Positions 32,593-41,080 are shown, counted from the first letter of the stretch. The stretch is 64,000 nucleotides of DNA from Microbacterium abyssi (GCF_015277895.1 NZ_CP063815.1:2294001-2358000), one strand, 5' to 3'. Numbers and translations: made by a program. The notes: generated by a model not told the origin, from the letters alone.

Positions 32593-32932
32593 ATGAGCCG
32601 GACCGAAACACGGAACGATGCACGGCCAGCACCGGGCACGCGGCTGCGCGGCTACTCCGGACTGAATCGGGTGCGATGCATTTAGCGCCAGCGACTGCCG
32701 GAAACGGTCTCGCGCGTGGGTCCGAGTCTTGGCGACGATCGCGTGCATACTCGGCGGCGTGGTGCTCATGCCCGTGGCGCTATGGAAAGCGATGAGCTCT
32801 GGTTGCGGCTCGGAGCAGCGTGGGGATCGTCGGCGCGCTCTTTCGTCAGGAGGACGAGTGTCCGGTGCTAGCTCAGTTCTCCCGATATGCCGCGGCAGAT
32901 ACCGTTCGCGGCGGCGAGTTCAGCGTCGATGA
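32593..32932 (+). pseudogene. Possible decayed small membrane-protein gene
   Basis: An ATG at 32593 opens a short frame (MSRTETRNDARPAPGTRLRGYSG...) that stops after about 30 codons. In another frame, residues VRVLATIACILGGVVLMPVALWKAM (about 32720-32795) look like a genuine membrane helix with a charged start, followed by a frame rich in arginine/serine. The two pieces could be one small membrane-protein gene broken by a frameshift. The evidence is weak: no homologue is recognised, and the rest of 32515-32867 shows nothing else. Confidence 0.25.
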
Positions 32933-33398
32933 TCGCGCCGTTCTCAGTGACAGTGATCAGGGACGGGTTTTCCGGGATTGCATACGAGTCGGCGCGGACT
33001 GCATAGTCACGCGAGGCCTCGGCATCGTCGTCCTCGAAGTACGCGTGCCACGCCGCGTCGAGCAGGATGCAGCGATAGACACCACTTGCGTTGTCAGCCT
33101 GAGCCAACTGCTCGCTGCCGACGTGAGGCAGTTCGTCCCAGCTCGGCCACGTGTACCCCTGTGGCAACGCCTCTGGCCAGGACGCAATCTCGTTCTCGTA
33201 CTCGATCTGCTCTTCGCTCACGGAGGGGGTGGCCGTCGCCGTCGGTGCCGTCGTTTCGGTCGTCGCTTCCGCGCTCGGAACGACACTCACGGGTGTTTCT
33301 TCTGTCTCGGGCATCGCCGAGGCAGTGCACCCGGAGAACGCCGCACCGGCGATGGTAACGGCGACCAGGATCGCCGTGATCTTGGCTACATTGCGCAC
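32868..33398 (-). CDS. Putative lipoprotein of unknown function
   Basis: The product has 176 residues if started at GTG 33398. The N-terminus RNVAKITAILVAVTIAG...FSGC is a lipoprotein signal with the cysteine at residue 24. A Thr/Ala/Pro/Glu-rich linker follows (about 25-65), then a small domain (EEQIEYENEIASWPEALPQG to the end) with two further cysteines (YRCILLD and NGICRGISG) that could form a disulfide outside the cell. No family recognised. The frame runs far upstream, but that part lacks coding character. The ribosome site is poor, so the start is uncertain. It lies in a low-density area with degraded neighbours. Confidence 0.65.
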   Translation of the reverse strand: MRNVAKITAILVAVTIAGAAFSGCTASAMPETEETPVSVVPSAEATTETTAPTATATPSVSEEQIEYENEIASWPEALPQGYTWPSWDELPHVGSEQLAQADNASGVYRCILLDAAWHAYFEDDDAEASRDYAVRADSYAIPENPSLITVTENGAIIDAELAAANGICRGISGELS

Positions 33399-33649
33399 AA
33401 CTGGAAGCTTGGCACAAGCGACGATGGCAAGGAGCGGATAGAGCGCACCTTCCCCCAAGGAGGTGACAACATTCGGTGGTTGACGAGTTGACGATCGAGA
33501 AGACGCTGTGCAACTGGTGCGTGAGACAAGCGCCACATTGACGCCAGCTGCCATCCACAAATTCCGTTTCTTCCAGCACCCGGACCCTCGCAAGATCACC
33601 CCGGCACGACACGCCATGACATCATCCGCCGAAAACCCGTGCCGGAACT

Positions 33650-33901
33650 CTATTCGCCGACGGTGGCGCGCCAGTCGTCCGTGTCGAAGTTGGTCGGGTT
33701 CATCTCTGAACTGCGGGTACGGCGGCTTTGAGAGCGGCGAGCGCTTCGGCCACGCGCCCCGCATTGGCGACTGGGATGTTGCCGAGCACCCGCGACGCGA
33801 GGCCCTACCACTCCCTCTTCTCCTGCAGCCCCATGCGGTCCTGACGGAAAGCGGTCTGCACGTTGAGAAGAATCGTCGTGACGTCGCCAATCACCCCGCG
33901 A
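33650..33901 (-). pseudogene. Possible gene remnants between lipoprotein and monooxygenase
   Basis: Reading leftward from 33901, a frame reads DVTTILLNVQTAFRQDRMG..EKREW, hits TAG, then continues sensibly as GLASRVLGNIPVANAGRVAEALAALKAAV. It ends in TGA that overlaps an ATG (ATGA) of an 17-residue frame, MNPTNFDTDDWRATVGE, ending at 33650. Coupled start/stop and protein-like composition suggest the broken end of an old operon. The remaining spacer (33399-33649) shows no further gene. Confidence 0.25.
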
Positions 33902-35770
33902 TCAGGCGGGGAGGAACACCCCCTGCAGGAACGCATCGAGCTCCCCGACAGCATCCAGCGGCAGAATCGCGGCGACGTACTGGTCCGGTCGCACGACCAC
34001 GACCACGCCGTCGCGCGAGAGCTCGCGCTCGGCGAAGATGTCGGTGCTGCACCACGCGTTCGGCGTCGCCGAATAGACCTTCTCCCAGTCCGTGAGACCG
34101 AGCGGGCCGGTGCGCGGGGCGAAGAGCGAGGGCGCCGACAGCACGTCGAGTTCCTCGAACGCCTCCTGGTAGATGACCTTCGCATCGATGACGGCATCCA
34201 CGTCGGCATCCGCGGATGTCACGCGGGCGATCAGCGGCGCGACAGCGGCCGCCCACTCGCGCAGGCGCGCACCACCCGCGTCCGCGAACGCGTACACACG
34301 CCAGCGACCATCCGCCTTCGCGTGATGACCGAGGTGCGCGACGTTGCCATCGCAGACGCGCACGACCTCGGCCGACTTGAAGCGCCGCCCGATCGGGAAG
34401 CCGACCGCAAGCGCCTGGTGCTCCGAACCACCCGTGATCGCCGACGCCGTGTATTGCGTCATGAATCCGGACGGGAACTCGGCCGTGGCGAGGTAGTAGT
34501 TCGACAGCTCCTGCGGGTCGGAGATCTCCTCGGGCTTCCGGGCCATGAGCGAAGACCATTCCCGGTCGAAGTCGATGAGCTGCTGCGCGACCGGCTGCCG
34601 TTCGGCGGAGTACGTGGCCAGCAGCGATTCCGGGCTGCGCCCGGTCAGTACGGCACCGAGCTTCCAGCCGAGGTTGAATCCGTCCTGCATCGACACGTTC
34701 ATGCCCTGGCCGGCCTTCGCGCTGTGCGTGTGGCACGCGTCTCCGGTCAGGAACACGCGCGGGGTGCGCTCCGAGGAGCCCGAGACGTCATCGAACCCGT
34801 CGGTGACCCGGTGGCCGACCTCGTACACGCTGTGCCAGGCGATCTCCTTCACATCGAGCGTGTGTGGATGCAGGATCTCGTTGGCCTTCTCGATGACCTT
34901 CTCGATCGGCGTCTGCCGCACCCGGTGGTTGTCGTCCGCCGCGACTTCCCCCAGATCGACGTACACCCGGCTGAGGTACCCGCCCTCGCGCGGGATGTGC
35001 AGGATGTTCCCCGCCTTCGCGTTGATCGCGCACTTGGTGCGCCAGTCGGGGAAGTCGGTGTTCACCATGATGTCCATGACGCCCCACGCGTGCGCCGAGA
35101 AGGCCCCGACGTGCTGGCGCCCGATCGCCTCGCGCACACCGCTGCGCGCGCCGTCGCAGCCGACGACGTACTTGGCGTGGATCGTGCGCTCCTCGCCCTC
35201 GCGCTCCCCCGCCGTGTAGCGGACCCGCACCTCGACGGGGTACTCACGCTCGGGGTGGGTGGTGAGCCCCAAGAACTCCACGCCGTAGTCGGGCACGATG
35301 CGGCCGGGGCCGTCGGCCGCGGCCTCGGCGAAGTAGTCCAGCACGCGAGCCTGGTTCACGATCAGGTGCGGGAACTCGCTGATCTTCAGTCCGTAGTCCT
35401 CGGTGCGCGTGGTGCGGACGATGTTCTCGGGGTTCCCGGGATCGGGGCCCCAGAAGTTCATGTAGGCGATGTTGTACGCCTCGGCCGTGATGCGCTCGGC
35501 GAACCCGAAAGCCTGGAACGTCTCGACGCTGCGCGGCTGGATGCCGTCGGCCTGGCCGAGCACGAGACGCCCGTCCCGACGCTCGATGATCCGTGTGGTG
35601 ATGCTCGGGAACTGAGACATCTGCGCGGCCAGCAGCATGCCTGCGGGACCGGAGCCCACGATGAGCACATCCATCTCGTCGGGCAGATCGGCCGGGCGAT
35701 CGATGCCGGTGCCCGCCGCCGCGACGATGCGCGGATCCTGCGAGACGTAGCCGTGGTGATGGAACTGCAT
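33902..35770 (-). CDS. Single-component FAD aromatic monooxygenase
   Basis: The product has 622 residues. The FAD dinucleotide motif is DVLIVGSGPAGMLLA (about 34-48), the DG motif is VVGCDGARSGVREAIG, and the second FAD motif is RVFLTGDACHTHSAKAGQGMNVSMQDGFNLGWKL. A C-terminal thioredoxin-like domain (about 440-620) matches phenol 2-monooxygenase and 3-hydroxybenzoate 4-monooxygenase (MobA) proteins in length. It hydroxylates a phenolic ring with NAD(P)H and oxygen. Downstream of an MHS transporter and opposite the homoprotocatechuate operon, it probably makes 3,4-dihydroxyphenylacetate from a hydroxyphenylacetate, or feeds a related phenol. The ATG at 35770 follows GAAGGAG. Confidence 0.88.
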   Translation of the reverse strand: MQFHHHGYVSQDPRIVAAAGTGIDRPADLPDEMDVLIVGSGPAGMLLAAQMSQFPSITTRIIERRDGRLVLGQADGIQPRSVETFQAFGFAERITAEAYNIAYMNFWGPDPGNPENIVRTTRTEDYGLKISEFPHLIVNQARVLDYFAEAAADGPGRIVPDYGVEFLGLTTHPEREYPVEVRVRYTAGEREGEERTIHAKYVVGCDGARSGVREAIGRQHVGAFSAHAWGVMDIMVNTDFPDWRTKCAINAKAGNILHIPREGGYLSRVYVDLGEVAADDNHRVRQTPIEKVIEKANEILHPHTLDVKEIAWHSVYEVGHRVTDGFDDVSGSSERTPRVFLTGDACHTHSAKAGQGMNVSMQDGFNLGWKLGAVLTGRSPESLLATYSAERQPVAQQLIDFDREWSSLMARKPEEISDPQELSNYYLATAEFPSGFMTQYTASAITGGSEHQALAVGFPIGRRFKSAEVVRVCDGNVAHLGHHAKADGRWRVYAFADAGGARLREWAAAVAPLIARVTSADADVDAVIDAKVIYQEAFEELDVLSAPSLFAPRTGPLGLTDWEKVYSATPNAWCSTDIFAERELSRDGVVVVVRPDQYVAAILPLDAVGELDAFLQGVFLPA

Positions 35771-35848
35771 CGGAACTCCTTCTTCGTTTCCCGGGGGTGT
35801 TCGTTCAGTCGGGGGCGGATGCCGTGGCATCCGCCCCCGACCGGTGAT

Positions 35849-37222
35849 TCACGCCCGCGCGAGACCGCGGATCGGGCTGATCGACTGCTCTTCCTCGTGG
35901 TCCGGGCCCAGGGGGATGCCGCTGCGGTCGCGGAGCAGGAGCGTCGCGATGAGGCCGATCACGGTCATGCCCGCGAGGTACCAGGTCACCGACATCGTCG
36001 TCCCGGTCGCCTTCACCAGCGCCGTGGCGATGGTCGGGGCGAATGCACCACCGGCGATCGCACCGATCGCGTACGAGATCGAGACGCCCGAGAACCGGAT
36101 GCTGGCCGGGAAGAGCTCCGTGTACAGCGCCGCCTGCGGCCCGTATGTGAAACCGAGACCGATCGTGAGGATGGCGAGACCGGCGAAGAGCAGGCCGACA
36201 TTGCCGGTGTTCACAAGCGGGAACAGCGCGAACACACCGCCGAGCTGCAGAATCCAGCCGATGATGTAGGTCGTGCGGCGGCCGAGCCGGTCGGACACGA
36301 AGCCCGCGATGAGCGTCGACAGCAACCAGGTCACGGCGGAACCCGTCACAGCCCACAGCACCGGACCGCGATCGAGACCCAGCGGGCCCCCCGGGTCGGT
36401 GGAGTAGTTCTGGATGTAACCGCCAGTGGTCATGTAGCCGACAGCGTTGTTGCCGGCGAACACCAGTGCGGCGATGATCACGAGCAGCAGGTGCTTGCGG
36501 AACAGTTGCACGATCGGCATCTTCGCCTTCTCCTTGCGCTCGGCGAGCTCCGCGAAGACCGGGCTCTCCTCGACATTGCGCCGCACGTAGTAGCCGACCA
36601 GGATCAGCACGACGCTGAGCAGGAACGGCACACGCCAGCCCCATGCGAGGAACTGCTCGCCGGGTGCGATCGCGGTCATGATGGCCATGACGCCGGACGC
36701 CAGCAGCAGTCCCAGCGGAACGCCGATCTGCGGCGACGCGCCGAATGCACCGCGCTTCGACCTGGGTGCGTGCTCGACGGCCATCAGCACCGCGCCGCCC
36801 CACTCGCCTCCGGCCGAGAGCCCCTGCAGGATGCGCAGCAGCACGAGCAGGATCGGCGCGGTCATGCCGATGCTCTCGTAGGTCGGCAGAACACCGATGA
36901 GCGCGGTCGCGGCCCCCATCAGGATCAGTGTCCACATCAGTACCCGCTTGCGCCCGAGTCGGTCGCCGAAGTGGCCGGCGAGGAACGCACCGAGTGGGCG
37001 GAACAGGAAGCTGATGCCGACGGTGGCGAACCCGATGAGGATGCTGTCGGCGCCGAGCGGCTTGAAGAACAGTTCTCCGAACACGAGCCCGACGGCCGTG
37101 GCGTAGATGAAGAAGTCGTACCACTCGACGGTGGTTCCGACGACTGTGGCGAACACCACTCGGCGCCGGTCGGCGGCGCTGGCGATGGTGCCGGTCGGCG
37201 TGAAGCCGGGCTGATCAGTCAT
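35849..37222 (-). CDS. MHS-family MFS transporter, probable aromatic acid uptake
   Basis: The product has 457 residues and 12 membrane helices. Signatures are FATVVGTTVEWYDFFIYATA, LAGHFGDRLGRKRVLM, LQGLSAGGEWGGAVLMAVEHAPRSKRG, and the second half-repeat GFVSDRLGRRTTYI. The MHS group imports organic acids with protons. It is the first gene of a leftward operon with the FAD monooxygenase, divergent from the homoprotocatechuate operon, so uptake of a hydroxyphenylacetate-type acid is likely. The ATG at 37222 follows AAGGAG. Confidence 0.92.
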   Translation of the reverse strand: MTDQPGFTPTGTIASAADRRRVVFATVVGTTVEWYDFFIYATAVGLVFGELFFKPLGADSILIGFATVGISFLFRPLGAFLAGHFGDRLGRKRVLMWTLILMGAATALIGVLPTYESIGMTAPILLVLLRILQGLSAGGEWGGAVLMAVEHAPRSKRGAFGASPQIGVPLGLLLASGVMAIMTAIAPGEQFLAWGWRVPFLLSVVLILVGYYVRRNVEESPVFAELAERKEKAKMPIVQLFRKHLLLVIIAALVFAGNNAVGYMTTGGYIQNYSTDPGGPLGLDRGPVLWAVTGSAVTWLLSTLIAGFVSDRLGRRTTYIIGWILQLGGVFALFPLVNTGNVGLLFAGLAILTIGLGFTYGPQAALYTELFPASIRFSGVSISYAIGAIAGGAFAPTIATALVKATGTTMSVTWYLAGMTVIGLIATLLLRDRSGIPLGPDHEEEQSISPIRGLARA

Positions 37223-37279
37223 TGAAGCTCCTTGTATGACGTCGTTGTCCGGGTGCCGGTTCTCGTGTTCAAACGATGC

Positions 37280-37321
37280 TTGCCACCCGTTGTCAGGATG
37301 ATATACGATTTCAAATACATC
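37280..37321 (+). promoter_or_regulatory. Promoter and operator candidate of the homoprotocatechuate operon
   Basis: TTGCCA (37280-37285), 18 bases, TACGAT (37304-37309) form a rightward promoter. The A/T-rich imperfect palindrome GATGATATACG...AATACATC (37297-37321) covers the -10 and is the likely site of the GntR regulator encoded in the operon. It sits in a GC-rich neighbourhood, so the A/T bias itself is notable. Confidence 0.5.
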
Positions 37322-37360
37322 GCACAAGAGCGATGCTCTCGACGCAAGGAGGCGCCCACT

Positions 37361-38809
37361 GTGACCGACCCGATCGCTCGGCCCGGCAAGATCATCGCGA
37401 TCCACCTCAGCTACGCGTCCCGCGCCGACCAGCGCGGTCGGCGCCCGGCACACCCCTCCTACTTCTTCAAAGTCGCCAGCTCCGTCGCGGCATCCGGCGG
37501 CACCGTCGAGCGCCCCGCGGGCACAGAGCTCCTCGCCTTCGAGGGCGAGATCGCTCTCGTCATCGGCGAGCCCGCCCGCAACGTCAGCCTCGAGGACGCG
37601 TGGTCGCACGTCGCGTCCGTCACCGCAGCCAACGACCTCGGCCTCTACGACCTGCGCGCGAACGACAAGGGATCGAACGTCCGATCCAAAGGCGGCGACG
37701 GCTACACCCCGCTCGGTCCCAACCTCGTCGACGCACGCTCGGTCGACCCGCACGACATCCGCGTGCGCACCTGGGTCAACGGCGAGCTGCGTCAGGACGA
37801 CAACTCCTCGGGCCTCATCTTCCCGCTCGCGCAGTTCGTCGCCGATCTCTCGCAGCACTTCACTCTCGAGACCGGAGACGTCATCCTCACCGGAACGCCT
37901 GCCGGATCCTCCGTCATCGTGCCGGGCGACGTCGTCGAGGTCGAGGTGGATGCCCCGAACGCACCGGGCACGCCGACCAGCGGCCGTCTCGTCACCACGG
38001 TGACGCAGGGCGACGTGCCCTTCGACAAGGCCCTCGGCTCGATGCCGACGGTCGACGACACGCAGCGCACCGAGGCCTGGGGGTCGGCTGAAGCGGCAGG
38101 GCTCGAGCCCGCGACCAGCGGCCTCTCCCCCGAGCTCCGCGCCAAGCTCGAGCAGGCGCCCACGGCGGGCCTCTCCGCCCAGTTGCGCAAGCGCGGTCAC
38201 CACTCCTGCTTCATCGACGGCGTCGCAGCGAACATCCCCGGCACGAAGATCGTCGGCACCGCGCGCACGCTGCGCTTCGTCCCCGCCCGCGAGGACCTCT
38301 TCAAGAGCCACGGCGGCGGGTTCAACGCCCAGAAACGTCTCTTCGACGCGGTCGGCGACGGCGAGGTCATCGTGATCGAGGCGCGGGGGGACGCCACGAC
38401 CGGCACTCTCGGCGACATCCTCGCGCTGCGCGCGAAGGCCCGCGGCGCCGTCGGAGTCGTCAGCGACGGCGGAGTGCGCGACTTCGACGAGGTCGTGCGC
38501 ATCGGCCTGCCGGTGTTCTCGCAAGGGGCGCACCCCTCGGTGCTCGGGCGCAAGCACGTGCCGTGGGAGGTCGACGTCACGATCGGCTGCGGTGGCGCCG
38601 CCGTGCAGCCCGGCGACATCATCGTCGGCGACGGAGACGGCGTGATCGTGATCCCGCCCTCGCTCGTCGGAGAGGTCGTGGACGCGACGCTCGCCCAGGA
38701 GGAGGAGGACGCGTGGATCGCCTCGCAGGTGGAGGCGGGCCATCCGGTGGATGGTCTGTTCCCGATGAACGCGGAATGGCGCGCGAAGTACGAGGCGAGC
38801 CGCGCATGA
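37361..38809 (+). CDS. Fumarylacetoacetate hydrolase-family / RraA-like fusion protein
   Basis: The product has 482 residues. The N-terminal half (1-230) is an FAH-family domain with the metal ligands in AFEGEIALVIGE (E62/E64) and TAANDLG (D92), plus the RSKGGDGYTPLGPNLV and DVILTGTPAG motifs typical of HpaG-like decarboxylase/isomerases. The C-terminal half (about 260-450) is RraA-like: LGDILALRAKARGAVGVVSDGGVRDFDEV with R373-D374, the residues needed for the aldolase/decarboxylase activity of that family. It should perform the decarboxylation and isomerisation steps after HpaE. The start is GTG at 37361 after AAGGAGG. The stop overlaps the GntR gene (ATGA). Confidence 0.9.
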   Translation: MTDPIARPGKIIAIHLSYASRADQRGRRPAHPSYFFKVASSVAASGGTVERPAGTELLAFEGEIALVIGEPARNVSLEDAWSHVASVTAANDLGLYDLRANDKGSNVRSKGGDGYTPLGPNLVDARSVDPHDIRVRTWVNGELRQDDNSSGLIFPLAQFVADLSQHFTLETGDVILTGTPAGSSVIVPGDVVEVEVDAPNAPGTPTSGRLVTTVTQGDVPFDKALGSMPTVDDTQRTEAWGSAEAAGLEPATSGLSPELRAKLEQAPTAGLSAQLRKRGHHSCFIDGVAANIPGTKIVGTARTLRFVPAREDLFKSHGGGFNAQKRLFDAVGDGEVIVIEARGDATTGTLGDILALRAKARGAVGVVSDGGVRDFDEVVRIGLPVFSQGAHPSVLGRKHVPWEVDVTIGCGGAAVQPGDIIVGDGDGVIVIPPSLVGEVVDATLAQEEEDAWIASQVEAGHPVDGLFPMNAEWRAKYEASRA

Positions 38810-39483
38810 CGAAGGCCCTCAGCAAGTCTCAGCAGGCGTATCTCTGGGTCAAGGAGCGCATCGCCGCTCAGACCTATACGCCCGGCTACCGGCTCGTGCT
38901 CGGCAGCATCGCCGGCGAACTCGACATGAGCGTGGTGCCGGTGCGCGAGGCGATCCGGCAGCTCGAGGCCGAGGGGCTCGTGCAGTTCGAGCACAACGTC
39001 GGCGCGCGCGTGTCGATGGTGGATGACACCCAGTACCGGCACAGCATGGAGGCCCTCAGCATCCTGGAGGGCAGCGCCACCGCGCTGTCCGCCCGCCACC
39101 TCACCGCCGACGATCTGAAGCTCGCCCGAGCGATCAACGCGAAGATGATCGAGACGCTCGACCACTTCAACCCGCCGGCGTTCACTCAGCTCAACCAGGA
39201 GTTCCACGCGGCCCTCATCGCCCCGTGCCCCAATCCGCGCCTGCAGGAGCTCGTCACCGTCGAGATGCAGCGCCTGAACCGGCTGCGCGACTCGACGTTC
39301 AGCTTCGTCCCCGGCCGCGCGCACGAGTCAGTCAGGGAGCACGAGCAGATCGTCGCCCTGATAGAGAACAGCGCCCCGATCGACGAGATCGAGCGCGTCG
39401 CGCGCGAGCACCATTCGGCGACGCTCGACGCCTACCTCACCAAAGCACGCCCCGACGACGCCGTCGGCACCCACGTCCACTGA
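38806..39483 (+). CDS. GntR/FadR-family transcriptional regulator
   Basis: The product has 225 residues. The winged HTH is N-terminal (SQQAYLWVKERIAAQTYTPGYRLVLGSIAGELDMSVVPVREAIRQLEAEGLVQFEHNVGARV). The FCD ligand domain follows, with metal-site histidines in NQEFHAALI, VREHEQIVALI and AREHHSATL. It most likely represses the operon it belongs to and responds to a pathway acid. The ATG overlaps the preceding stop by four bases. The A/T-rich palindrome at 37297-37321 is the natural target. Confidence 0.9.
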   Translation: MTKALSKSQQAYLWVKERIAAQTYTPGYRLVLGSIAGELDMSVVPVREAIRQLEAEGLVQFEHNVGARVSMVDDTQYRHSMEALSILEGSATALSARHLTADDLKLARAINAKMIETLDHFNPPAFTQLNQEFHAALIAPCPNPRLQELVTVEMQRLNRLRDSTFSFVPGRAHESVREHEQIVALIENSAPIDEIERVAREHHSATLDAYLTKARPDDAVGTHVH

Positions 39484-39496
39484 GACCGGAGGAATC

Positions 39497-40993
39497 ATGA
39501 CTGACAACCGCATCCCCGCAAATCTGCCCGATCACATCCAGCACTACATCGACGGCGCCTTCGTCGACTCGGTCGACGGCGGCACGTTCGACGTGCTCGA
39601 CCCGGTGACCAACGAGAACTACACCACGGCCGCTGCCGGCAAGAAGGCCGACATCGATCTCGCCGTCGCCGCGGCCAAGCGCGCGTTCGACGAAGGCCCG
39701 TGGCCGAAGATGCTCCCCCGCGAGCGGTCACGCGTACTGCACCGCATCGCCGACCTAGTCGAGTCCCGCGACGCACGCCTCGCCGAGCTCGAGTCGTACG
39801 ACTCCGGCCTGCCGATCACCCAGGCGCTCGGCCAGGCGCGGCGCGCAGCCGAGAACTTCCGATTCTTCGCCGACCTGATCGTCGCGCAGGCCGATGACAC
39901 GTTCAAGGTGCCCGGCCGCCAGATCAACTATGTCAATCGCAAGCCCATCGGCGTCGCGGGTCTCATCACGCCCTGGAACACGCCGTTCATGCTCGAGTCG
40001 TGGAAGCTCGGCCCGGCGCTCGCGACCGGCAACACGGTGGTGCTCAAGCCCGCCGAGTTCACGCCGCTCTCGGCATCCCTGTGGGCCGGGATCTTCGAGG
40101 AGGCCGGCCTCCCGAAGGGCGTCTTCAACCTCGTCAACGGTCTCGGCGAAGACGCCGGTGACGCGCTCGTGAAGCACCCCGACGTGCCGCTGATCTCGTT
40201 CACCGGCGAGAGCCGCACCGGGCAGATCATCTTCGGCAACGCGGCCCCTTACCTCAAGGGCCTGTCGATGGAGCTCGGCGGCAAGTCTCCGGCGGTCGTC
40301 TTCGCCGACGCGGACCTCGAGGCCGCGATCAACGCCACGATCTTCGGCGTGTTCTCCCTCAACGGCGAGCGCTGCACGGCCGGCTCCCGCATCCTCGTCG
40401 AGCGCAGCATCTACGACGAGTTCGTCGAGAAGTACGCCGCTCAGGCGAAGCGCGTGAAGGTCGGCTACCCGCACGACCCCACCACCGAGGTCGGCGCTCT
40501 CGTGCACCCGGAGCACTACGAGAAGGTCATGAGCTACGTCGAGATCGGCAAGTCCGAGGCGCGTCTGGTCGCCGGCGGCGGCCGCCCCGACGGCTTCGAG
40601 ACCGGCAACTACGTCGCCCCGACCGTCTTCGCCGACGTCTCCCCCGATGCCCGGATCTTCCAGGAGGAGATCTTCGGCCCCGTCGTCGCGATCACCCCGT
40701 TCGACAGCGACGAGGAGGCCCTGGAACTGGCGAACAACACCCGCTACGGCCTCGCGGCGTACATCTGGACCAATGACCTCAAGCGCGCGCACAACTTCGC
40801 AGGAAACGTCGAGGCCGGCATGGTGTGGCTGAACTCGAACAACGTGCGAGACCTGCGCACCCCGTTCGGCGGCGTGAAGGCGTCCGGTCTCGGACACGAG
40901 GGCGGTTACCGCTCGATCGACTTCTACACCGACCAGCAGGCCGTGCACATCAACCTCGGCGAGGTCCACAACCCCGTCTTCGGAAAGCAGTAA
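39497..40993 (+). CDS. hpaE: 5-carboxymethyl-2-hydroxymuconic semialdehyde dehydrogenase
   Basis: The product has 498 residues, an NAD-dependent aldehyde dehydrogenase. Visible are GVAGLITPWNTPFMLESWKLGPALATGNTVVLKPAEFTP (substrate channel Asn and cofactor Lys/Glu), the catalytic glutamate in MELGGKSPAVVF, the catalytic cysteine in NGERCTAGSRILVE, and EEIFGPVVAITPF. Context, directly before hpaD, identifies the substrate as the ring-fission aldehyde, oxidised to 5-carboxymethyl-2-hydroxymuconate. The ATG follows GGAGGAATC. The preceding GntR stop is 13 bases upstream. Confidence 0.93.
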   Translation: MTDNRIPANLPDHIQHYIDGAFVDSVDGGTFDVLDPVTNENYTTAAAGKKADIDLAVAAAKRAFDEGPWPKMLPRERSRVLHRIADLVESRDARLAELESYDSGLPITQALGQARRAAENFRFFADLIVAQADDTFKVPGRQINYVNRKPIGVAGLITPWNTPFMLESWKLGPALATGNTVVLKPAEFTPLSASLWAGIFEEAGLPKGVFNLVNGLGEDAGDALVKHPDVPLISFTGESRTGQIIFGNAAPYLKGLSMELGGKSPAVVFADADLEAAINATIFGVFSLNGERCTAGSRILVERSIYDEFVEKYAAQAKRVKVGYPHDPTTEVGALVHPEHYEKVMSYVEIGKSEARLVAGGGRPDGFETGNYVAPTVFADVSPDARIFQEEIFGPVVAITPFDSDEEALELANNTRYGLAAYIWTNDLKRAHNFAGNVEAGMVWLNSNNVRDLRTPFGGVKASGLGHEGGYRSIDFYTDQQAVHINLGEVHNPVFGKQ

Positions 40994-41004
40994 CCCGATC
41001 TCCA

Positions 41005-41055
41005 GGTCGCAGAATGTGCCGTTCTGAGCCGCTGTAAGCGGCAAGATTCGCGACC
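41005..41055. repeat. Hairpin element, conserved-loop family (copy D)
   Basis: GGTCGC..GAAT..TGCCGTT (41005-41023) pairs with AAGCGGCAAGATTCGCGACC (41036-41055), with small bulges, closing the loop CTGAGCCGCTGT. It lies between hpaE and hpaD, which run the same way, so it may stabilise or partly terminate the operon mRNA. The loop matches the copies at 10909, 11720 and 25340. Confidence 0.6.
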
Positions 41056-41080
41056 CGAACCACTAAGCAAGGACGCTGAC

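Noticed and set aside
33458..33464. Perfect AAGGAGG ribosome-site sequence on the plus strand
   Set aside because: No start codon with a credible reading frame follows at the right distance, so it is treated as chance.
33863..37225. An 1120-codon rightward open frame
   Set aside because: It is antisense to the FAD monooxygenase and transporter genes, rich in Arg/His/Asp/Glu runs, with no recognisable domain: a GC-driven shadow.
35849..38743. A 964-codon leftward open frame running through the transporter and beyond
   Set aside because: Only the part from 37222 down encodes the MHS transporter. The upstream 500 codons are antisense to the FAH-RraA gene, have no protein character and appear because stops are rare at this GC content.
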